Source of the DNA: an archaeon
GTDB lineage: Archaea > Thermoproteota > Nitrososphaeria > Nitrososphaerales > CADDZS01
Reading direction: 5' to 3'
Assembly: GCA_021806865.1 (NCBI GenBank)
Contig: JAKAPU010000045.1
Coordinates: 1 to 15,568 of the forward strand
Length of the DNA: 15,568 nucleotides
Shown: positions 1-7,655 of the stretch, one piece after another
Position numbering within the stretch: the first letter of the stretch is position 1
Layout of the letters: every line of letters starts with the position of its first letter
Program-made: the position numbers and the translations under genes
Notes under the pieces: generated by a model
The model's input: the letters and a program-made list of their open reading frames with translations, nothing else
Database searches by the model: none
Told to the model about the DNA's origin: nothing

Positions 1-588
1 TACTTGATAGGCGAATGCTGCTGCGAAGCTTATGTTGGCAACGTCTCTACGGGTGGTAATACGAATCCATACTATCGCGGTGAGCACACAGATAAAGTGA
101 TCAGGCAAGGAGATCTGGCGATTCTCGATATCGTAGCAAGATATCAAGGATATTGGGCTGACTTTGTTCGAAGCTGGCTTGTCGACGCCACTCCGACTCG
201 AAAGATGAGAGAGGTCTATCAGCAGTGCCATGATTCCCTTCAACAAGCAATGAAAGCGGCTCGACCCAATTCAACAACAGCTGATGTGGCGCGACGTCTT
301 CCAACAGACAAGATCGCTGGTGTCAGGGAAGAAACGATGAAGAGCAGTGGTTTGTTGAACGCAGGGCACGGAGTCGGATTAACCTCTCATGAGAGGCCAT
401 GGATTACCCGGACGTATTCGTTGAACCATAAAGAACGAATTGATCCGAACATGTATTTCGCAATCGAAACTTACGTTAGAAGACAAGACGGCATCGAAGC
501 GGCCAGACTGGAGGAGAACTTCGTAGTCACGGAAAACGGGCCGATTACGTATTCTTTGTTTCCGTTTGAAGATGAGTTATTGCTGTAA
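1..588 (+). CDS. M24-family metallopeptidase (Xaa-Pro dipeptidase-like), C-terminal part, 5' truncated
   Basis: This is the C-terminal pita-bread catalytic domain of an M24 metalloenzyme (aminopeptidase P, prolidase and creatinase superfamily). About 195 residues are visible. The frame is open from the first base, so the start and N-terminal domain lie outside the window; the TTG at position 4 is not a believable start. Counting from that TTG, all five expected metal ligands are present: D42 (in LDI), D53 (in ADF), H122 in GHGVG, E155 in AIETY and E170 in RLEEN. H129 after the GHGVG motif is also conserved in the family. An active dinuclear-metal hydrolase is therefore expected, probably cytoplasmic. 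M24 also includes creatinase and non-peptidase lyases, so the peptide substrate is inferred. The gene converges with the alpha/beta hydrolase, 127 bp apart. Confidence 0.88.
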   Translation, partial: YLIGECCCEAYVGNVSTGGNTNPYYRGEHTDKVIRQGDLAILDIVARYQGYWADFVRSWLVDATPTRKMREVYQQCHDSLQQAMKAARPNSTTADVARRLPTDKIAGVREETMKSSGLLNAGHGVGLTSHERPWITRTYSLNHKERIDPNMYFAIETYVRRQDGIEAARLEENFVVTENGPITYSLFPFEDELLL

Positions 589-715
589 AGCACACTAGTC
601 TTTGGCATTGGTTACTTGTATCACTTTGGAAAAGCACTTCAACGGTAAAGCCAACTAGTTCGGCGACTTTCAGTGACTGTACAGCTAGCGTTCACGATTT
701 ATCCAGCTGATCAGA

Positions 716-1489
716 TCACAGCGAATTCAAGAATCGTTCGACCTCTGCGTTGAACTCTTTCGATTGCTCCATCATTGGGAGGTGACCCGCGTCGTCGATT
801 ATTCTCAGTTTAGATGTTCTTATCTTGCGATTGAGGTAGAGTGCTTCGTTGATTCCAGTTATCCTGTCTTCCCGACCAAAGATTATCAAGGTTGGCACAC
901 TAATGCGGTGAAGACGGCGCGAGAAATCGACACCCTGGAACGCTTCAAGGCTATGAAGTACAGTCTCCTCGGTTGCCCGAATAGCACTGTGAAGGACTTG
1001 AGCTTTGTCCGCTACACTAGATCGTGAAAAAGAGTTTACTACAGTTTCTCTTAATATTTTCCTGTATTCCGATGACCTCGCTCTACCAATGAGGTTAGAC
1101 AGGTCTTTTCTCGCCTTTGCTCTTGTTCCTACCAGTATTAGTGCCCTAACTTTCTTCTGATTTCTGAAATAATACGAAAGTGCGAGAAGGCCTCCCATTG
1201 AGGACCCGCCCAAAACGAACCGACTGATATCAAGAGAAGTAGCAAGATTAGAAATATCACTCATGTGATCTGGTATGCGATAACGAGCCCCTCTTGGCAT
1301 CGAGGAGTACCCCCATCCGCGAAGATCAGGGGCAATAATCTTAGCTCGTTTTGAGAAATGTTTCAGCTGATTCTTCCACACGATGCTGGTGGCACCGAAC
1401 CCATGTAGAAAGATCAAAGCAAGGTGCCCATCTCCCGTCGTCCTGTACGAGATTTTCAATCCATCTAACGCAATTGATTTGATTACCAT
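716..1489 (-). CDS. Alpha/beta hydrolase
   Basis: A 257-residue single-domain alpha/beta-hydrolase, a normal length for the family. From the ATG at 1489 the oxyanion-hole motif HGFG is at residues 29-32, the nucleophile elbow G-S-S-M-G has catalytic Ser97, the acid is Asp208 (GREDR) and the base is His236 (DAGHLP). The triad is complete. Such enzymes cleave esters, lactones, C-C bonds or epoxides, and nothing here fixes the substrate. An in-frame GTG at 1528 would add 13 residues. I prefer 1489 because a TATA-like TTAATTAA at 1535-1542 would place the transcript start near 1512, downstream of that GTG, and because family members usually begin close to the first strand (here VIKSIALDG). The gene is divergent from livG across about 390 bp containing a perfect inverted repeat. 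Confidence 0.88.
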   Translation of the reverse strand: MVIKSIALDGLKISYRTTGDGHLALIFLHGFGATSIVWKNQLKHFSKRAKIIAPDLRGWGYSSMPRGARYRIPDHMSDISNLATSLDISRFVLGGSSMGGLLALSYYFRNQKKVRALILVGTRAKARKDLSNLIGRARSSEYRKILRETVVNSFSRSSVADKAQVLHSAIRATEETVLHSLEAFQGVDFSRRLHRISVPTLIIFGREDRITGINEALYLNRKIRTSKLRIIDDAGHLPMMEQSKEFNAEVERFLNSL

Positions 1490-1534
1490 TTTGAACAAGT
1501 TCTGTAGGATTTGGCTTGAGCATTCCACTAGCCA

Positions 1535-1542
1535 TTAATTAA
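1535..1542 (-). promoter_or_regulatory. Candidate TATA box for the alpha/beta hydrolase
   Basis: TTAATTAA on the minus strand, centred about 50 bases upstream of the ATG at 1489. Standard archaeal spacing (about 26 bases to the transcript start) predicts a leader of roughly 20 bases. The call rests on a short AT-rich match only. Confidence 0.3.
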
Positions 1543-1613
1543 GACGTTTGTGCGACTCCTTGTACGAGGGCGCAAATTGTCCCTTTATCTCGAAAACATG
1601 CGGCCATAAATGC

Positions 1614-1643
1614 TCCAGCGACTCAGGTGATTGAGTCGCTGGA
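1614..1643. repeat. Perfect 12-bp inverted repeat in the divergent hydrolase/livG intergenic region
   Basis: The left arm TCCAGCGACTCA (1614-1625) and right arm TGAGTCGCTGGA (1632-1643) are exact reverse complements separated by six bases, GGTGAT. There are no mismatches. The site lies in the roughly 390-bp spacer between the minus-strand hydrolase start (1489) and the plus-strand livG start (1880), about 125 bp upstream of the hydrolase ATG and 237 bp upstream of livG. It is not followed by a T-run in either direction, so it does not look like an intrinsic terminator. It could be a dimeric regulator operator shared by the divergent genes, or the hairpin of a short RNA. I see nothing else convincing in the rest of this spacer; an open frame starting at 1627 has no recognisable protein and runs out of frame into livG. 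Confidence 0.75.
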
Positions 1644-1879
1644 ACAAATGTCACTAGCGTCCATTGAACTAAAAGGAGCCCGAGCGACAGTGATTCATTT
1701 CATGAACTGCTCGAAACCAGAATTGACTGGAATTGTACTGCAACCTGGTTGTCTATATCGAATGATCGCCGAACGTGTGATTGGGTTAATCGAAATAATG
1801 GCCAAAGTTCTCCGAGACAGATGTCAAATTCTGGAAAATGAGAGCAAAACTTTTGTCCCTGAGATTATAGGCGCCTGTG

Positions 1880-2590
1880 ATGGCATTTCTCTCCGTTATG
1901 GGCGTCAGCAAGAATTTTGGCGCTCTCGTAGCCGTCCGAAATGTCTCTTTCGACATGGAGAAGGGGGAAATAGTCGGACTGATTGGGCCTAATGGGGCCG
2001 GCAAGACGACATTGTTCAACACAATAGCCGGGAAATATGCTCCAAGCGAAGGTCAGATTTTTTTCGATGGAAAGAGAGTTGACGGATTGAAGCCGTATTC
2101 AATATGCCATCTCGGCATATGTAGAACATATCAGTTGGTAAAGCCATTTCTCAACCAAACGGTGTTCGAAAACGCCTTGGTTGGGGCGACGTATGGAAAC
2201 CCCGCGATGACTAGTCCTCGCGAAGCTGCTGAAAATTCAATTTCGATGATGGAGCTCGACAGTATAAAGAACAGGTACGTGGCAACACTCCCATTTATTG
2301 ACAGGCGCAAAGTAGAGCTCGCGAGAGCTATAGCAACAGGCGCTAGACTCCTCCTTCTCGACGAACCAATGGCTGGGCTCAACCCAGTGGAAGTGGCAGA
2401 ATTTGTTAGACTGGTTCGAAAAATCAATTCCGTGGGAATAACTGTTCTGATCATTGAGCACGTGATGCACGCAGTGATGCAGATCTCCTCCAGGATTATT
2501 GTTTTAGACCATGGAGAAAAAATAGCCGAGGGAAAACCATCAGAAGTTTCCGAAGACCAGAAGGTCATACAAGTATACTTGGGACAATGA
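1880..2590 (+). CDS. livG: Branched-chain amino acid-type ABC transporter ATP-binding protein LivG
   Basis: A cytoplasmic ATPase subunit of a HAAT-family importer, 236 residues. From the ATG at 1880 the Walker A motif GPNGAGKTT is at residues 36-44, the Q-loop Gln is Q85 (RTYQLVKPF), the Walker B/D-loop LLLLDEPMAGLN is at 157-168 and the switch histidine is H194 (IIEH). The signature motif is odd: residues 137-141 read LPFID where LSGGQ-like sequences are usual, so the normally conserved glycine is Ile140. The C-terminus PSEVSEDQKVIQVYLGQ is the usual LivG tail. A GTG one codon upstream and an ATG at 1898 are alternatives. I chose 1880 because the preceding FLSV is needed for the first beta strand. 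livF follows after 32 bp; the remaining subunits are on the opposite strand. Confidence 0.93.
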   Translation: MAFLSVMGVSKNFGALVAVRNVSFDMEKGEIVGLIGPNGAGKTTLFNTIAGKYAPSEGQIFFDGKRVDGLKPYSICHLGICRTYQLVKPFLNQTVFENALVGATYGNPAMTSPREAAENSISMMELDSIKNRYVATLPFIDRRKVELARAIATGARLLLLDEPMAGLNPVEVAEFVRLVRKINSVGITVLIIEHVMHAVMQISSRIIVLDHGEKIAEGKPSEVSEDQKVIQVYLGQ

Positions 2591-2622
2591 TGATTCGAAA
2601 ACTGAAGGAGTTGCTGTAAATT

Positions 2623-3327
2623 TTGCTAAAACTGGACAAAGTTAATAGCTACTATGGTCAGTTGCATGTTCTTTGGGACATTGGACTTGAAGTGAAGGAA
2701 AAGGCGATCACTGGTTTGATCGGCCCGAATGGTGCTGGGAAGAGCACACTACTCAAGACGATTGTCGGAGCAGTCCCGCCAAGATCCGGTACTATTCAGC
2801 TCCGAAGCACTAGCATAGAGAGAAAATCAACAAAGTCAATAGTCGAAGCCGGTGTTATCTATGTTCCGGAAGGCCGAAGGGTATTCGCTGAGATGACAGT
2901 ATCAGAGAACCTCAACCTGGGTGTCATGAGCCACAGAGCACGTAACGAGAAAGAGAAAAATCTGAAAGAAGTGTACGAGATCTTCCCGCTCTTGAAAGAG
3001 CGCAAGGATCAGCTTGCCGGCACGCTCAGTGGTGGCGAGCTGCAGTTCCTTGCATTAGGGCGAGGTATCATGGGGGCGCCTGATTTGCTGATGGTTGACG
3101 AACCTTCTCTGGGTCTTTCGCCGGTTGCGGTGTCCAACGTGTTCAATACCATTCGCGAGATCAACGAAAGAGGGACCACAATCCTCATAGTGGAACAGAA
3201 CGTGCCACGACTATTGAATCTAGCGTCCTACGCCTACGTTTTGGAAAATGGAAGAATAGTAAGCTCCGGCGTCTGTCACGATCTGGAGAAAGATGAGCAC
3301 ATATCCAAATCCTACCTAGGCCTCTGA
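2623..3327 (+). CDS. livF: Branched-chain amino acid-type ABC transporter ATP-binding protein LivF
   Basis: The second ATPase of the importer, 234 residues, typical for LivF. Walker A GPNGAGKST is at residues 34-42, the LivF-type PEGRR segment at 82-86, a canonical signature LSGGE at 135-139, and Walker B LLMVDEPSLGLSP at 155-167. The switch position reads VEQN, with Gln instead of His, which is usual for LivF. Translation appears to start at TTG 2623: the only upstream in-frame starts (ATG 2587 and TTG 2611) run into a TAA at 2617-2619. A GGAG at 2607-2610 lies 12 bases upstream, a rather long spacing. The 10-codon reading frame at 2587-2619 overlaps the livG stop and could couple translation, but this is speculation. 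It forms an operon with livG and ends 13 bp from the convergent livM. Confidence 0.93.
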   Translation: MLKLDKVNSYYGQLHVLWDIGLEVKEKAITGLIGPNGAGKSTLLKTIVGAVPPRSGTIQLRSTSIERKSTKSIVEAGVIYVPEGRRVFAEMTVSENLNLGVMSHRARNEKEKNLKEVYEIFPLLKERKDQLAGTLSGGELQFLALGRGIMGAPDLLMVDEPSLGLSPVAVSNVFNTIREINERGTTILIVEQNVPRLLNLASYAYVLENGRIVSSGVCHDLEKDEHISKSYLGL

Positions 3328-3340
3328 GAAATCACGTCTC

Positions 3341-4441
3341 TCAACCAGTCATTCTTTTGTCGTCAGGATCTGTTTTGACTAGTGCAGCAGTCGAAGCAAC
3401 CCCATTCCTACCTTTGGCTACCTCAAGTAACCTGTCTGGCCGAAGGTAAGCATATTTTTGAAGTATCTTAGTCCGCAACAAGCCTGCTGGGAAGAACAAA
3501 CCAACCACAAGTAGAAGTATGCCGCTGATTGTAAGTGGACCCAAGATTATCGAAGGGTTGATCGAATTGATCAACGAAGGCAAATTTATGTCGACGGCCA
3601 CAAGGACGACGCTACCCACAACCGGCCCTAGAAAGATTCCCGAACCGCCGGTCATGGCAGCAACCACCGGAAAAAAGGCGGTAGACAAACCTAGAACATT
3701 ATCGGCATTTATGAAGCCAAAATACATCGCCAGGATGCCACCTCCTATGCCACCGAAGAAACCGCTTAAGACCATAACATATTGCTTGATTCGAAAGGCG
3801 CGTATGCCCAAGCTTTCTGCGACTTCTTCGTCTTCCCTCATGCTTCTTAGTGCAAGGCCCATTTTTGATCTCGATAACACGTAATGTGCCCATAGGCTAA
3901 GCAGCAGGAATAATAGAGAGCCAACTGGTAGTAGAAGTTTAACGTTGCTGGACGCAGCCACATTCACATACATTCCGATCAATCCTCTTGTAAACTGTGG
4001 CAGGTTTATGTCGAGATAGTAGAGCAGGATAACCATTGCTAATGTTGCGATGGCAAAGTAAGCTCCTCTGAGCCTTAGGAACGGGTAGCTTATGGCTGCA
4101 GAAAAGATTCCTGCCATTGCGCCCGCAAGTATCAGTGCAAGAAAGAGGTTCAGACCTGCGTTACTAGAAAGGGCGAATATGTAGGCGCCTATTGCTACGA
4201 ATGCCGAGAAGCCAAGGTTGTAGTCTCCCGTGAACCCAGAAAAGTAGTCGTAGCCGATCGCAAGTGCTGCGTATATCAAAATTTGCTGAATTGTATTGGT
4301 CAATGTGGCGCTATTTAGGATAGCCGTGATTACTGTCAACAGTATCATCAACAGGAGCGTCCATCGGAAATAACCGCTGAAGCTTCCACGAGCCATTCCT
4401 CTCTCAGATCTCAGGAGACCTCGAATATCCAAGTAAGTCAC
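3341..4441 (-). CDS. livM: Branched-chain amino acid-type ABC transporter permease LivM
   Basis: A membrane permease of the HAAT importer, 366 residues, with the LivM hallmark segment YDYFSGFTGDYNLGFSAFVAIGAY after the second hydrophobic span and the cytoplasmic coupling region with MREDEEVAESLGI. I count about nine or ten hydrophobic stretches between residues 25 and 320. The C-terminus carries a charged tail of about 45 residues (from RTKILQKYAYLRPD) that ends in KTDPDDKRMTG. The start used is GTG at 4441, 12 bases after the livH stop. An internal ATG at 4396 is an alternative that would remove 15 residues and still precede the first membrane span. It is the last gene of a minus-strand operon (binding protein, livH, livM) and converges on livF, only 13 bp away, so 3' ends of the two transcripts probably overlap. 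Confidence 0.92.
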   Translation of the reverse strand: MTYLDIRGLLRSERGMARGSFSGYFRWTLLLMILLTVITAILNSATLTNTIQQILIYAALAIGYDYFSGFTGDYNLGFSAFVAIGAYIFALSSNAGLNLFLALILAGAMAGIFSAAISYPFLRLRGAYFAIATLAMVILLYYLDINLPQFTRGLIGMYVNVAASSNVKLLLPVGSLLFLLLSLWAHYVLSRSKMGLALRSMREDEEVAESLGIRAFRIKQYVMVLSGFFGGIGGGILAMYFGFINADNVLGLSTAFFPVVAAMTGGSGIFLGPVVGSVVLVAVDINLPSLINSINPSIILGPLTISGILLLVVGLFFPAGLLRTKILQKYAYLRPDRLLEVAKGRNGVASTAALVKTDPDDKRMTG

Positions 4442-4453
4442 CTATGGTCCATA

Positions 4454-5368
4454 CTATCGCCGTAGAAGACCTGTTGGCCTTACCACTAGGATGATTATTA
4501 GCACAGCAAGAGGCACTACTGGAACCCATTGTCCTCCATTCAGACCGGCTAGTGTAAGGACTACCTGAACCACTCCTCGTGATAGTCCAATTAGGAATCC
4601 ACCAGCGAGAGCACCGTAGAAGCTTCCGAGGCCACCGAGCACAACCACTGTCAGCGCGTCTATGGTGAGAGAAAGACCACTGTTGGGATCCAGACCTCCG
4701 ATCATGACTACGATGACACCTCCGAAGGCGGCCAACGCTATCCCGATTGAGAAAGTAATCAAAGAGACGCGATAAACATCGGCGCCCAGCAAGATCGCAA
4801 CCTCTCTATCTGCCATCGATGCCCTCATGAGCGCCCCGAAAGAGGTTCTGTACACGAACATGGTCATGCCAACAGTTATTGCGATTATAACGACAAATGA
4901 AATAACAAGAAGAGTGGTGAGTGTAACACCAGCTATATTCATCGACCCGAGGTCAAGCGACGATGCAGGAATTGAGAAGTTGTTGTAGCCAAAGTATCCT
5001 GCTAGCCTGACTCCCAGGCCCTCGATTAGGTTTGAGAGCCCAAGAGTAACGAGTACGCTTGCGGCCATTGCAATCTCTGGAGTTCTTGACGCCATAGGCT
5101 TTCTCATGAGAAGAGCAAACAGAAAACCGACGATGGCAAAGAGAGGAACAACGATGAACAAAGTGAGGAAAGGGTTCAAACCGAAAGCCCTGAAAAGCAC
5201 CACCGCCGCGATTCCGCCTAAAACAAGAAAGTCCCCGTGAGCTATGTTCAAGACTCTTGAGACGCCGAAGATTAGTGTTAATCCCACGGCCATCAGCGAG
5301 TAGATTCCGCCGTACAGTATTCCTTGGATAATTATCGTGACAATGTCGGTTGCACCGAGTAGAAGCAT
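4454..5368 (-). CDS. livH: Branched-chain amino acid-type ABC transporter permease LivH
   Basis: The partner permease of livM, 304 residues, normal LivH length. Diagnostic segments are GILYGGIYSLMAVGLTLIFGVSRVLNIAHGDF near the N-terminus and ALTVVVLGGLGSFYGALAGGFLIGL near the C-terminus; the coupling loop contains MRASMADREVAILLGADVYRV. About eight hydrophobic spans are visible and the protein ends in VVRPTGLLRR. The ATG at 5368 has a plausible ribosome binding site, GGGTGA, five to seven bases upstream. It lies 75 bp downstream of the binding-protein stop and 12 bp upstream of livM, consistent with one operon. Confidence 0.93.
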   Translation of the reverse strand: MLLLGATDIVTIIIQGILYGGIYSLMAVGLTLIFGVSRVLNIAHGDFLVLGGIAAVVLFRAFGLNPFLTLFIVVPLFAIVGFLFALLMRKPMASRTPEIAMAASVLVTLGLSNLIEGLGVRLAGYFGYNNFSIPASSLDLGSMNIAGVTLTTLLVISFVVIIAITVGMTMFVYRTSFGALMRASMADREVAILLGADVYRVSLITFSIGIALAAFGGVIVVMIGGLDPNSGLSLTIDALTVVVLGGLGSFYGALAGGFLIGLSRGVVQVVLTLAGLNGGQWVPVVPLAVLIIILVVRPTGLLRR

Positions 5369-5443
5369 ACAGACTCACCCTTCTACGGAAAATGCTATCC
5401 GCATGCCTCAGAGCTGGAAGCCTTGTATTTTGATTCGACCCTG

Positions 5444-6847
5444 TTAGAAGTTATATGGTTCGGGGTACTGGTAGGTTCCTGTGGCCAGGTCAGGAGGCCC
5501 TATAATGACCCTCTTCCCATTTATTATCTGGACTGGAACCGCCCTTGACAGGCTCATGCCAACTCCCGTGTTCAGACCTGATGGCGGAGGAAACGGGTCG
5601 GTTAGCGGATTCTGCGCGCGCCACGGGCCAAGCAGATTGGTGAATTCCATTGTTTTCAGTGCAGTCATAACGTCAGTCTTGTTAGTGCTGCCTGCAATTT
5701 CCACCGCTTTACAGGCGGTCTCTACGCAAGAATAACCAATAGATAACCACGGCCAGTTGACATCTTGAAAGTTCGCGTTCGTCTGTACTTGAGCCCATGT
5801 AGATTTTCCCCACATCCCTTCATAGGGAAAGCTCTGGTCCCAGTAAACATCTGCGCTATACCCGGTCGCTATGCTTCCAGCCTGGTTATAGAAGGCGCCT
5901 TGGGCTCCGTTAATGAAATGAGTAGCCTTTGGCTTGTAGTTATTGGCTTTGAATGCCTGCCACATGACAGCGCTTAGGAATCCTGTGTTGTCACAGTATA
6001 TCACAACATCAGGATCCAAAGATTTCAGTTTCAAAACTTCTGGCGTATAGTCAAATGTTCCTGAGAAACTTGAGTTTACGCCAGTGTCCTGCAGAACGAC
6101 ATCAAAGCCCAACTGGTTGGCAAACTGTATTGCTCCGAATTTGGACGGGCCCGTGCCCGAAACTTCTACGTCAAAGTCGTCCCCCTCGTCTATGAAAGCA
6201 ATTGTCTTTGCATCTGTCTGACTCTTCAGAACGTTTAGGTAGTTCCACAGCCAGTAGTTTATGATATTAAGGGATCCTACAACCCAGTCGCTTGCCCCGG
6301 GCTGAGTGAAAATAGGGATCTCATCTGCTTGGTTGTCGATATATGGTGTTGAGTTTTGAATAGCAATCGGCGAAGCAGCCTCGGATGGTGCAGCTGTAAA
6401 CGGGCCAATGAGGAGATCAACTTTGTATTGGCTCGTAAGCTGCGTATAGTTCGATTTGATAGTGGCCGTATCTGCCGGTCCGCCGTCTTGAAGAATTATC
6501 ATCTTTAGTGGAACGTAACCGCCCATGTCTGCGGCGTAGACTCCTCCTCGATTGTTGACCAGAGTAACCAGAGCATTGAACATCTGCACTTCCTGCGAGA
6601 TGATTCCTGCAGTGGGTCCAGATGTGGAGACGCTGGTTCCAATTGTGAATGAGCCGGTACCTTGCTTTAGACCTGCAGGAAGTTTCACGCTATCCTTGCC
6701 CAAAATATAACCTGTGGTCCCACCTATTGCGCCACCGACCACCAGCCCGGCTGCAAGGATACCTGCCGTTTTCACAAAACTGCGGCGTGTAGGATTCTGC
6801 ATCTTTGGAGTTTCTTCAGTAGATTCCGGCAGAGGAGTATCGCTCAT
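5444..6847 (-). CDS. Tat-exported substrate-binding protein of HAAT-family ABC importer
   Basis: The extracytoplasmic ligand-binding subunit (Peripla_BP_6/type I fold), 467 residues, somewhat longer than most LivK-type proteins. The N-terminus has a hydrophilic leader of about 20 residues, a twin-arginine motif TRRSFVK at 20-26 and a hydrophobic, glycine-rich segment to about residue 50, so export through Tat is likely. There is no lipobox cysteine, so it is either anchored by the uncleaved segment or released. The mature part starts with FTIGTSVSTSGPTAG, the usual first strand and substrate loop, and LLIGPFTAAPSEAASPIA is the segment that usually contacts ligand. It leads the binding protein-livH-livM operon. 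Ligand specificity cannot be read from the sequence; amino acids, amides and other small polar compounds are all possible in this family. Confidence 0.9.
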   Translation of the reverse strand: MSDTPLPESTEETPKMQNPTRRSFVKTAGILAAGLVVGGAIGGTTGYILGKDSVKLPAGLKQGTGSFTIGTSVSTSGPTAGIISQEVQMFNALVTLVNNRGGVYAADMGGYVPLKMIILQDGGPADTATIKSNYTQLTSQYKVDLLIGPFTAAPSEAASPIAIQNSTPYIDNQADEIPIFTQPGASDWVVGSLNIINYWLWNYLNVLKSQTDAKTIAFIDEGDDFDVEVSGTGPSKFGAIQFANQLGFDVVLQDTGVNSSFSGTFDYTPEVLKLKSLDPDVVIYCDNTGFLSAVMWQAFKANNYKPKATHFINGAQGAFYNQAGSIATGYSADVYWDQSFPYEGMWGKSTWAQVQTNANFQDVNWPWLSIGYSCVETACKAVEIAGSTNKTDVMTALKTMEFTNLLGPWRAQNPLTDPFPPPSGLNTGVGMSLSRAVPVQIINGKRVIIGPPDLATGTYQYPEPYNF

Positions 6848-6870
6848 TGCGTCGAAGCCCCCTGTAACGA

Positions 6871-6879
6871 TTGATATAA
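6871..6879 (-). promoter_or_regulatory. Candidate TATA box of the binding protein-livHM operon
   Basis: The minus strand reads TTATATCAA, centred about 28 bases upstream of the ATG at 6847. With normal archaeal spacing this gives a transcript beginning at or within a few bases of the start codon. A second AT-rich match (TCTATAATTC, around 6911-6920) would give a leader of about 40 bases that includes a run of six G about 11 bases before the ATG, so both promoters are possible. Confidence 0.4.
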
Positions 6880-7089
6880 GCGTTTGTTGAGATTACAGAG
6901 TCTTGTTGAATTATAGATCTTGAAATGACACTCTTATTCTCTAACTTTTCCGCACACTTCCATTCATCAAATTGATTAGATTTCGCAAACGCGGTTGAAT
7001 TCACATTAGCGAAAAGTCCTGTTGGCCGAAATTTCGAGATCGCGCCTGATCAAGAGTTAATACAACAAATACAACTCGTATTGCCGACG

Positions 7090-7326
7090 TTAAGATTTGC
7101 TTTTAGCGGCCTCTTGCTTTTCACTCGCTTCCGGATCTTTAGATGTAGAACGCTTTTCATACATTTCCTGAATTTGATCGAGCATCGCGGATTCTTTGTA
7201 TCTCCTGAGCTCATTCTTCTCTTGTTTTCGATGGTTTGAAAGCTGAGTACCAACAGAGTCCATGTAGCGCATTAGGAATGCGTTCATTTCGCTCGACGTA
7301 AAATCTAGAACAACAGTCTTGTGCAA
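7090..7326 (-). CDS. Hypothetical small charged protein
   Basis: I do not recognise this protein. The frame encodes up to 78 residues from a TTG at 7326, or 65 from an ATG at 7287 (MNAFLMRYMDS). A TATA-like ATATCATAT around 7326-7336 would favour the ATG. The middle (FLMRYMDSVGTQLSNHRKQ to MLDQIQEMYEKR) looks helical and amphipathic, and the tail from about residue 58 is highly charged and low in complexity (KDPEASEKQEAAKSKS). No membrane span, signal or metal motif is seen. It is on the same strand as the binding-protein operon, about 240 bp upstream of it. Codon choice looks coding-like but the evidence is limited. Confidence 0.42.
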   Translation of the reverse strand: MHKTVVLDFTSSEMNAFLMRYMDSVGTQLSNHRKQEKNELRRYKESAMLDQIQEMYEKRSTSKDPEASEKQEAAKSKS

Positions 7327-7368
7327 TATGATATTCTATGGAGTCTTGGTAACAAAGTGCTTAGAGGG

Positions 7369-7432
7369 CTTTACTGTGAAGTCTTGGCTCAGTCCACTCT
7401 GCGTGCGTCCTTTGCTCGCACGCTTTGTAAAG
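7369..7432. other. Nested inverted repeats in the 324-bp gene-free stretch 7327-7650
   Basis: An inner perfect 7-bp stem, GCGTGCG (7401-7407) with CGCACGC (7417-7423) and a nine-base loop, lies inside an outer 6-bp pairing of CTTTAC (7369-7374) with GTAAAG (7427-7432). The inner arms are much more GC-rich than the surroundings. The right side between stems is only three bases while the left side is 26 bases, so the fold would be asymmetric. It could be part of a 5' leader for the small minus-strand protein, a small RNA, or chance. The rest of 7327-7650 shows no believable gene; an open frame at 7319-7504 (+) has no recognisable features. Confidence 0.35.
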
Positions 7433-7639
7433 AATTTGATTACGGTCAAGGCAGGTATACTGACGTACTATTCTCCGGACTGCCCGCGTAAGCTGATCCT
7501 GTAGCGGATGAGAGTTTCTTTTTCATAAAATCTGAAGCAGAGAGAGACCAAGAGAAAGTGGACCCGCTTCAACTTCAGGAACAATGAGACTTTTCATACG
7601 TAAGGACAGAACTTTGAATTTATGAAAATCTGAATTTCG

Positions 7640-7655
7640 CCTAATTCGGATTAGG
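7640..7655 (-). terminator. Short hairpin overlapping the isochorismatase-like stop codon
   Basis: CCTAAT (7640-7645) and ATTAGG (7650-7655) are exact reverse complements around a four-base loop. The right arm includes the TAA stop of the gene at 7651-7653. Moderately T-rich sequence follows on the minus strand (around 7612-7638), so it may help end the transcript. Archaeal termination relies mainly on T-tracts, so this is tentative. Confidence 0.3.

Noticed and set aside
585..660. Imperfect 16-base direct repeat (GTAAAGC..ACTAGT) 60 bases apart after the M24 gene
   Set aside because: Only two copies with 13 of 16 matches, without flanking features; could easily be chance.
1627..1992. 121-codon plus-strand open frame upstream of and overlapping livG
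   Set aside because: It runs out of frame through more than 110 bp of livG, has no recognisable motif, and starts inside the inverted repeat.
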